Below the pieces are notes generated by a model, which had not been told where the DNA came from, did no database searches, and saw only the letters and a program-made list of their open reading frames with translations. From Acidobacteriota bacterium (GTDB taxonomy: Bacteria; Acidobacteriota; Terriglobia; Terriglobales; Acidobacteriaceae), in assembly GCA_021781795.1 (NCBI GenBank), contig JAJXWA010000003.1, forward strand, positions 60,001 through 124,000: DNA of 64,000 nt, written 5' to 3'. Positions 55,564 to 64,000 of the stretch are shown piece by piece. Position 1 is the stretch's first letter. The number at the start of each line of letters is the position of its first letter. A program made the position numbers and the translations under genes.

Positions 55564-55709
55564 CTCGATGCACAAAAAAGTGGCGGGCTGTAAGATGCAG
55601 GAAATGAAGATTGGCCCCCAGCGGCGCAACTGAACCCGCAGATGTGGCAGCCAAGCAACAGAGGCACGCGCAGCGCCGTCTAACGATTGCAGATAGACCC
55701 CGGTGAGTG

Positions 55710-56939
55710 ATGATGAGACTTCTTCAATCCTCTTTGTACGCATGTTCGATTGTTGCCCTGAGCAGCGGCGCGCTTCTAACGGCGCAGCAGGCGGCGAGTG
55801 CGGCAGGCAAGGCGCCAGCGGCCGCGGCAGCCGCCCCCGCCGCAAAAGCCAAGCCGTTTGTCGTCTCACTGCCGCTGAGCGCATGGGACAAGCATGGCAA
55901 ACAGGTTCCTGACCTGGACCGCAACGACCTGACGCTGACCGATGAGGGGCAGGCACAGGTCATTCAAAGCCTGACGCACGACAACAGCCTCCCATTTCAG
56001 GTGGGACTGCTGGACGATACTGGCGCGAGCATGAAGGGGTATCTGGACTTTGCGCGTAAGGGCGGCGAGGCATTTGTGGATCAGATGCTGAAACCTGCGT
56101 CCGCGGGAACGTCGGCTGCAGATGCCGGATCGAAGCCCGCCGCAGAGAATGGCAATGAGGCCTTCCTGATCCACTTTGACCGCGAAGTGGAACTTCTGCA
56201 GGACTTCACCGCAGACCCGCAGAAGCTGCACACCGAGCTGGATGAGATGGGTCCATCGTCGAAGCAGCAGGATTCGAGCGAGGGGCCGGAGACGACGGAC
56301 AACCCTCGCACTGCGTCACATGGGGTTCCCGGGGGATCGACACTCTACGACGCGATTTATCTGGCCTCTGACGAGCTGATGAAAGACAAGCATGGCCGGA
56401 AGGCGCTCATCGTGATCTCAGATGGCCTGGACAAAGGCAGCAAGGAGACAATGAACGATGCGCTGGACGCTGCCGAGCGGGCGCATGTGATCATCTACAC
56501 GATTTTTCTGCAGAGCAACCAGGCACAGAAGAATCCCCTGCAGAACCCCGGACGACGCGGAGGACCTGGCTATCCCGGCGGGTATCCGGGAGGCGGCTAT
56601 CCGGGAGGTTATCCAGGTGGCGGCGGCTATCCGGGGAATCCGCCACAGACCCGCCAGCCGAGCCAGCCCACCGGCCTGGAGGCCGATGGACGCAAGATCA
56701 TGCAGCGCATGTCGCAGCGGACGGGAGCCCTGTACTTTGATGCCAAACGCAAGGAGGACCTGCCGGAGATCTACGGCATCATCGCCAAAGATCTGCAGGG
56801 GCTTTACACGATCACGTACACGCCGAGCAAGATTGACAGCGATGGCACCTTTCACAAGGTGGTGTTGAAGACAAGCAAGAAGGATATGGACCTGACGTTG
56901 CCCGAGGGATACTTTGCGCCGGGAGGGGATTCGGAGTAG
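55710..56939 (+). CDS. secreted VWFA-domain protein of acidobacterial type
   Basis: 409-aa exported protein with a signal peptide (VALSSGALLTAQQ), an Ala-rich linker, and a von Willebrand A domain. The metal-ion site is DDTGASM rather than the classic DxSxS. Other VWA strands are FLIHFDREVELLQDF, STLYDAIYLASDEL and RKALIVISDGLDKGS. After residue about 275 comes a flexible Gly/Pro/Tyr-rich insert built from YPGG units, then the closing VWA strands (IMQRMSQRTGALYF, DLQGLYTITYTPS). Function is unknown; presumed adhesion or protein interaction outside the cytoplasm. Ends at a strong terminator. Confidence 0.88.
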   Translation: MMRLLQSSLYACSIVALSSGALLTAQQAASAAGKAPAAAAAAPAAKAKPFVVSLPLSAWDKHGKQVPDLDRNDLTLTDEGQAQVIQSLTHDNSLPFQVGLLDDTGASMKGYLDFARKGGEAFVDQMLKPASAGTSAADAGSKPAAENGNEAFLIHFDREVELLQDFTADPQKLHTELDEMGPSSKQQDSSEGPETTDNPRTASHGVPGGSTLYDAIYLASDELMKDKHGRKALIVISDGLDKGSKETMNDALDAAERAHVIIYTIFLQSNQAQKNPLQNPGRRGGPGYPGGYPGGGYPGGYPGGGGYPGNPPQTRQPSQPTGLEADGRKIMQRMSQRTGALYFDAKRKEDLPEIYGIIAKDLQGLYTITYTPSKIDSDGTFHKVVLKTSKKDMDLTLPEGYFAPGGDSE

Positions 56940-56969
56940 GTCCTTGCCCGCGACAGGAAGGCCTTGATG

Positions 56970-57007
56970 CAACAGGGGCGCGACCGATGGCCGCGCCCCT
57001 GTTGTTT
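56970..57007. terminator. strong intrinsic terminator between VWA gene and ppdK
   Basis: A 13-bp perfect stem, CAACAGGGGCGCG with CGCGCCCCTGTTG, around a 9-base loop, followed by TTTCTG. Lies 30 bases past the VWA gene and just outside the convergent ppdK end; probably bidirectional. Confidence 0.9.
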
Positions 57008-57021
57008 CTGCGCTGAATGGA

Positions 57022-59772
<2,751 letters not shown>

Positions 59773-60072
59773 GGAAAAGAGCCTCCGCGTGTGGATTTCC
59801 GCAAGGCAGCGCCCATGCAAGGGTGGCGGCAGGTTGGCTCAACCGGGCTGCTGGAGAACAAAGACAGGCCGAGCGCGTGCAGTCATCCAGACACTTCGAC
59901 TGCGCCTTACGGCGTGCGCGATTCGCAAGTACAAATAGCGCCGCAAGTATACACTTGCCTGTGCCGCTCGTCACAGGGCCTGAGCGCGGGGCTCTTGATG
60001 CAGCGACAACGCACGGTCTAACTTCTATCGTTTCTGAGAAATTCACGCAGAATCGCGCAGCGCGAGCAATGG
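59773..60072. other. 300-base ppdK upstream region
   Basis: Holds the ppdK promoter. The perfect inverted repeat GCAAGT-ATAC-ACTTGC at 59943-59958 contains GTATAC, and a direct repeat of its left half (GCAAGTACA) lies 18 bases earlier at 59925. This could be a regulator site about 170-185 bases before the gene. No gene-like ORF was found. Confidence 0.4.
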
Positions 60073-60417
60073 TCAGGCTGCGACGGGGTTACAGCGCGAC
60101 TGGTCCGCGTCGGGGTCGTGGTGGAAGAGAATTCCATCCAATCCGACAAGGGCCAGGATTCCGGCAACCCGCGGAGCGGCGTGCGTAATCACAAATTGAG
60201 TCCCTGCTTTCTGGGCGAGGCGATACAGGGCAATCAGCGCGGCAATGCCGGCGGCATCAATTCGGGTGACATTGCGCAGGTCGAGGGTGACGCTCTGGCG
60301 ATCGAGGACCGCGCCTACGCGCTCCAGGAGGCACTGTTCCTGCCCCCGCACCAGCTCATGCGGCTCGCAAGGGGTCATTACAATCGCCTTCTCTGCATGA
60401 GGAAAGTTGTTTGTCAT
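60073..60417 (-). CDS. STAS-domain protein (anti-sigma antagonist-like) lacking the usual Ser
   Basis: 114 aa from the ATG at 60417, seven bases after AGGAGG (the ATG at 60423 is too close). STAS fold: LERVGAVLDRQSVTLDLRNVTRIDAAGIAALIALYRLAQKAG. In SpoIIAA-type antagonists the loop reads D-S-[ST]-G, with a Ser that is phosphorylated. Here it is DAAG, so phosphorylation by an RsbW-type kinase at that site is not possible. No anti-sigma kinase or phosphatase gene is adjacent. It may act as an unphosphorylated partner or in a different pathway. Divergent from queG. Confidence 0.85.
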   Translation of the reverse strand: MTNNFPHAEKAIVMTPCEPHELVRGQEQCLLERVGAVLDRQSVTLDLRNVTRIDAAGIAALIALYRLAQKAGTQFVITHAAPRVAGILALVGLDGILFHHDPDADQSRCNPVAA

Positions 60418-60576
60418 GGCCATACCTCCTGCGGGTCCTGCCACTCATCTGCGGCCTGCCTGTGTGCTGATCCGCGTGCGGGCTTCGTATTTTAAGACGT
60501 ACGTAGCGGACGCCGGGATTACAGCGCATCCTGCTTGAACTGTCTTTTACTCCGAACTGCCGGAACCGAAGCCACT

Positions 60577-61785
60577 ATGTTCCAATACGCAGAAGGCGCA
60601 CTGAAAAGTTCCATGCAGGATTTTGCAAACAGACCCGTTGGTGAGCCGGCGCAGACCGTTCCTTCACTGGAGCGTGTGCGTCAGCTGGCGATTGAGTGCG
60701 GCTTCTCTGATGCGGGCGTAGTGGCCTTACCGCACGCGGAAGAGCGAAGAGATGCTGCGCGCTATCGCGAGTGGATCGAAGCGGGCCGTGCGGCGACGAT
60801 GCAGTATCTCGAACGGCGTTCAGAGGAGGGCGAGCTTCTTCGCGCGCGCGTTGCGGTTCCCTTTCCATGGGCGCGGTCGGTCCTCGTGTGCTTTGCGTCC
60901 TACCACTCGCACCTACCGCGTTCGATCGACGCTTCACCGGATGGCGCTGCGTGGATTGCGCGTTACGCGTGGAGCCAGACGACAAACGACGCGGGCCAGA
61001 AGCGCCCGAGCGACTACCACAAGGTGCTGCTGAAAAGGCTGCACGCTCTGGAAGCGAAGCTGCGATCGGAGCATGGCGACTTCACAGCGCGCGCGTATGT
61101 GGATACGGGTCCACTGGTAGAGCGATCGCTGGCGGCGGCGGCAGGGATTGGTTGGGTGGGAAAGAACACTTGCGTGATTCATCCACGCCTGGGGTCGTTT
61201 GGTTTTCTTGCGGTGCTGGTGACGGACTTAGCTGTAGAGGAAAGCAATGGGCATCTGACTGTGCCGGACCGGTGCGGACACTGTCGCCGGTGCCTCGATG
61301 CATGCCCTACGGCGGCGCTCACCGAGCCGTATCAGATGGACGCGGCGCGCTGCATCGCGTATCTGACGATTGAACATCGGGGCCCCATCTCCGCCGAACT
61401 GATGGAAGGCATGGGCCGACAGATTTTTGGCTGCGATATTTGCCAGGATGTGTGCCCGTGGAATCGCAAGGCTCCCGTTGCAGTGGACGGCGACCTTGAA
61501 CCGCGCGCAGAACTTGTGAACCCGGCGCTGCAGCAACTGGCCGCGATGGATGAAGCGGCCTTCGAGGCGGCCTTCAACGGATCGCCTGTGCGGCGCGCGC
61601 GTTTCGATGGCTTCCGCAGAAATGTCGCTGTCGCCATCGGCAACAGCGGAGCGATGGAACTCGGCGGTGCCCTGCGAGCGTGGGAAGATGCAGCCGATGC
61701 GGGGCTTCGTGCAGCGGCGCGATGGGCGCTGACGCGGCTCGGAGTCAGGCGGGGTGAAGATGAAGCGGAACAGTCGGCCCGTTAA
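60577..61785 (+). CDS. queG: epoxyqueuosine reductase QueG
   Basis: 402 aa from the ATG at 60577; the track's TTG is 14 codons earlier, and an internal ATG at 60613 is another option. Last step of queuosine synthesis on tRNA, using a cobalamin cofactor and two 4Fe-4S clusters. Cluster motifs: CGHCRRCLDACP and CDICQDVCPWN. RAYVDTGPLVERSLAAAAGIGWVGKNTC is typical of the cofactor domain. A C-terminal HEAT-like helix pair follows (VAVAIGNSGAMELGGALRAW). It ends six bases before the convergent cold-shock gene. Confidence 0.95.
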   Translation: MFQYAEGALKSSMQDFANRPVGEPAQTVPSLERVRQLAIECGFSDAGVVALPHAEERRDAARYREWIEAGRAATMQYLERRSEEGELLRARVAVPFPWARSVLVCFASYHSHLPRSIDASPDGAAWIARYAWSQTTNDAGQKRPSDYHKVLLKRLHALEAKLRSEHGDFTARAYVDTGPLVERSLAAAAGIGWVGKNTCVIHPRLGSFGFLAVLVTDLAVEESNGHLTVPDRCGHCRRCLDACPTAALTEPYQMDAARCIAYLTIEHRGPISAELMEGMGRQIFGCDICQDVCPWNRKAPVAVDGDLEPRAELVNPALQQLAAMDEAAFEAAFNGSPVRRARFDGFRRNVAVAIGNSGAMELGGALRAWEDAADAGLRAAARWALTRLGVRRGEDEAEQSAR

Positions 61786-61791
61786 CGCGCA

Positions 61792-61998
61792 TCACGCGAC
61801 GCGCATCACGTTGACCGCGCTGAGACCCTTGGGACCCTGCTGGCATTCGAACTCAACGGCTTCGCCCTCATTCAGCGTCTTGTATCCATTCTCCTGAATG
61901 GCGGAGAAATGGACGAAGACATCCTCGCCGCTTGACCGTTGAATGAATCCGTATCCCTTGGCTCCGTTGAACCACTTCACGATGCCCTGTTCCTTCAT
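61792..61998 (-). CDS. csp: cold-shock domain protein
   Basis: 68-aa single-stranded nucleic-acid-binding protein, standard CspA size. RNP1 KGYGFIQ and RNP2 DVFVHFSAI are both intact; [11 protein letters not shown] and the NVMRVA tail are typical. Likely an RNA chaperone, whether cold-induced or constitutive is unknown. The 5' side has a gap of over 400 bases that could hold a long leader. A 12-base direct repeat (ACGCGCATCACG) spans its 3' end and the end of queG. Confidence 0.96.
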   Translation of the reverse strand: MKEQGIVKWFNGAKGYGFIQRSSGEDVFVHFSAIQENGYKTLNEGEAVEFECQQGPKGLSAVNVMRVA

Positions 61999-62426
61999 TC
62001 TGTGTCTCCTTGCCGAATATTTCCCGTTCTTTCCAAGCCGGCCAGGGGGCCAGAAACACTACAGGCCGCCAGAACGCAACAATCTCGCGCCGCGGCAGCC
62101 CGATGTTCCAGAACCTGAGAGTTTGCGCTTCCCTGCCAACTGAACATCCAAAACGTACAGCCTTCCTGCCTGAATCCACGACTCGTTTAACACGAACCTT
62201 GCTTCTGTTATGGCAGGAATTGCATGAGGAAGCAATAAGAAAATGGAGCGCAGTCATGTGGAAGAAGGAACCGGCTATGGGTGCCGCGCAGCGACGGCAG
62301 GCCGCGATGCGGCAAGGTCGAGCGTCTATCCTAGAGAGAGATGGACTGCCGACCGGTGGGCGTTGTCTGCGATTTGATTGATGATGCGCGACGCGATACG
62401 GAGCAGGCCGAGGATTGTGTCGCATT
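61999..62426. other. 428-base divergent gap, possible csp leader
   Basis: Lies between the cold-shock gene (minus) and the YihY/BrkB gene (plus). Long leaders that regulate translation are known for csp genes, but no specific structure was identified. The long plus-strand ORF here (62010-62381) has no recognisable features and is likely spurious. Confidence 0.4.
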
Positions 62427-63335
62427 GTGAACAGCGCCGATGAAATCAAGACTGTGAGCGAGACGAGGCCGGCGAACAAGTCAACCGCCGCCGAGACGGT
62501 CGTGCAGTCGAAGTGGTATCGCTGGCGGCATGACGGCTCTGCGCTGGCCCGCTACCTGCTGGACAGCGAAGTGCATACGTTTGCCTTCAGCGTAGCAGCG
62601 AATGCGATTCTGTCGTTTATCCCTTTCATTGTGCTGCTGTATACGATTGCGCTGTCGGTGTTTCACTCAGCGGCGATGGCCGATGCGGTGAGCCAGATGG
62701 TGTACTACTTCTTCCCGTCGAACCAGGACTGGATTGCGAAGAACCTGGTTCTTGCCGCGCCACGACACGGAGTGCAGCTTATGTCGCTGCTGATGATTCT
62801 GATCTCGTGCACGGGCATCTTTCTGCCGCTGGAAGTGGCGCTGAACCAGGCGTGGGGCGTGGCGAAGAGCCGCAACTATCTACTGAACCAGGTGGTGGCG
62901 TTTGGCCTGGCGATCCTGATGGTGGCACTGGGGATGACCAGCGTTCTGCTGAGCACGTGGCAGCGGGAGGTGACGGCCTTCCTCTTCTTCCACCATACGG
63001 AGAACTTTGTGTACAGCGGCGTGAGCTACCTTTGGCTGACGCTGTGCACGGGCGTGGCCAGCATCCTGTTCTTCTTTTCGATCTACTGGCTGCTGCCAAA
63101 CCGCAAGGTGCCACCGCTGCCCGTGATGCGAACGGCGGTGATCACTGGGCTGGTATGGCTGGGCTCAAAGTATCTCTTCGTCGCGGTGCTTCCTCATCTT
63201 GACCTGAAGGCGCTTTACGGCCCGTTCTACGTGTCGGTGGGGCTGCTGTTCTGGGCGTACATCTCCGGGCTGATCCTGTTTGCGGGGGCGCAGTTCAGCG
63301 TGGCGCGGCTGAACGGGCACAAGCGCTCTGTCTAA
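62427..63335 (+). CDS. YihY/virulence factor BrkB family membrane protein
   Basis: 302 aa from a GTG at 62427; the track's TTG at 62415 abuts the GAGGA sequence and is less likely. Six to seven helices, with family features FAFSVAANAILSFIPFIVLLYTIAL, LISCTGIFLPLEVALNQAWGV, and the second half ending FWAYISGLILFAGAQFSVARLN. Once labelled RNase BN, the family is now regarded as membrane proteins of uncertain role, possibly transport. A soluble N-terminal tail of about 30 aa precedes the first helix. It appears to stand alone. Confidence 0.9.
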   Translation: MNSADEIKTVSETRPANKSTAAETVVQSKWYRWRHDGSALARYLLDSEVHTFAFSVAANAILSFIPFIVLLYTIALSVFHSAAMADAVSQMVYYFFPSNQDWIAKNLVLAAPRHGVQLMSLLMILISCTGIFLPLEVALNQAWGVAKSRNYLLNQVVAFGLAILMVALGMTSVLLSTWQREVTAFLFFHHTENFVYSGVSYLWLTLCTGVASILFFFSIYWLLPNRKVPPLPVMRTAVITGLVWLGSKYLFVAVLPHLDLKALYGPFYVSVGLLFWAYISGLILFAGAQFSVARLNGHKRSV

Positions 63336-64000
63336 AATCTAAGCTCAAGATTGCATTGAACTTGCGTGAAGGGCGGCTGCCGGAAGGCGAAGCCGAAGCG
63401 AAACCGGCTGCGCGAAAATATCTAATGAAAATGTGGAAAAGTGCAAATAAATTTAGAGGGGTATTTGTTTTTCTCTCCGTAAGCCGTTTGTTTGCAACGA
63501 GGGCGTGAGGACGGCACGCTAAAGCGAAGATACGGCGTAGGATACGGGGGGCGGGGGTATTTTCCGGGGGTATAGACCGGGGCGCGGCTGACTTGGTCGC
63601 GTGGAGGGTACGAGTGCGGGAGGCGATTGGCAGGTGCATGGAGGCGAAGCTGGTCGGCATGGCGCGGGTCACTCCTGAAAGAAAAATGCCTGAGACGCGG
63701 GCCGGTGGGCGCGGATCTCAGGCTGATGTACTTAGTATGCGTGTTTGGCGGAAGTAACCTGCAAAACGGTGGAAGTTTTTTGTGTAGTGGAATGAGTGAG
63801 TTAGAAAGAAGTTTTGGACATGGGGGCTTGACGGGGCGGGCGGGGTAGCGGAGCGAGCGGAGTTCGCGGGGCTAGCAGGTAGCGGGGTAGGGATGGTGCT
63901 TTCCCACCCAAGTCGCCTGCTGCGCAGACGCCTTGGATGGGCCACCTGGCAGATAGCAATACCATGGAGTTCCGGGGCTTGTCTCCATTGCCGAACAATG
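63336..64000. other. 665 bases at the window end without a convincing gene
   Basis: Guanine-rich: GGGGGGCGGGGGTATTTTCC with further G-runs at 63546-63582, including CGGGGGTAT twice. Around 63835-63895 there are GCGGGGTAG direct repeats. Predicted ORFs are Arg/Gly-rich and show no domains. An A/T-rich stretch (63420-63470) could be a promoter for a gene beyond the window. Confidence 0.45.

Noticed and set aside
62010-62381. 123-aa ORF in the csp upstream region
   Set aside because: Basic, Arg-rich and lacking family or start-site support.
63627-63848. 73-aa ORF in the final gene-free stretch
   Set aside because: No recognisable features, biased Gly/Arg composition.

Overview
The window is about 64 kb of a single GC-rich (roughly 60 percent by eye) bacterial chromosome. 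It most resembles the Acidobacteriota, class Terriglobia. This rests on gene content only: a VWFA-type secreted protein of the kind abundant in acidobacteria, tandem beta-propeller lipoproteins, a Ser/Thr kinase with C-terminal TPRs, hopanoid glycosyltransferase HpnI, an HspR/DnaJ/DnaK heat-shock set, secreted GH42 and GH3 glycosidases, and a futalosine-pathway-like MqnA/MqnD protein. Genus and species cannot be named. No rRNA, tRNA, CRISPR array, insertion sequence, prophage or integrase was seen, so this reads as ordinary core/accessory chromosome.

Layout. 0-8.3 kb: a DUF421 membrane protein, a secreted protein with a duplicated domain, guaA (minus), then three paralogous beta-propeller lipoproteins in tandem closed by a strong terminator. 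8.3-19.5 kb: an acyltransferase, pyrH, a CsoR/RcnR-family metal sensor divergent from an OprB-like porin with an operator inside the promoter spacer, an FtsB-like protein, a phosphohexomutase, cutA, a small membrane protein, an MqnA/MqnD-family gene, a GNDEF diguanylate cyclase-like protein, hemW and a metallophosphoesterase. 19.6-26 kb: GH42, NAD malic enzyme and GH3. 26-36.4 kb: Ser/Thr kinase, sodium:solute symporter with a small membrane partner, mtnA, a zinc-ribbon MscL, an MFS exporter and an M28 carboxypeptidase.

36.4-38.9 kb is the most distinctive block: a tight cytochrome c maturation operon, ccmE-ccmA-ybaK-ccmB. CcmE is of the CxxxY type, and a tRNA-editing deacylase gene is embedded by 4-base overlaps on both sides. 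A perfect TGTGA-N6-TCACA palindrome lies upstream. 39-49.5 kb: a CHAD protein, a GT39-type transferase, a GT2 pseudogene with a frameshift and an in-frame stop, hpnI, a TauE/SafE permease with no canonical start codon, hspR, dnaJ, a DHA2 exporter and tspO. 49.5-64 kb: dnaK behind a HAIR-like HspR site, polA without a visible proofreading motif, a NapH/CcoG-like Fe-S membrane protein, a VWA protein, ppdK, a STAS protein lacking the usual Ser, queG, a cold-shock protein and a YihY/BrkB membrane protein. The last 665 bases show no convincing gene.

Themes: stress and proteostasis (hspR, dnaJ, dnaK, csp, mscL), electron transport and cytochrome/haem biogenesis (ccm genes, hemW, MqnA/MqnD protein, Fe-S protein), plant-polysaccharide use (GH42, GH3, symporter, porin), C3/C4 carbon flux (malic enzyme, PPDK) and envelope/hopanoid glycosylation. 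Several starts were moved from the ORF track to codons with a Shine-Dalgarno match; these choices are given entry by entry.
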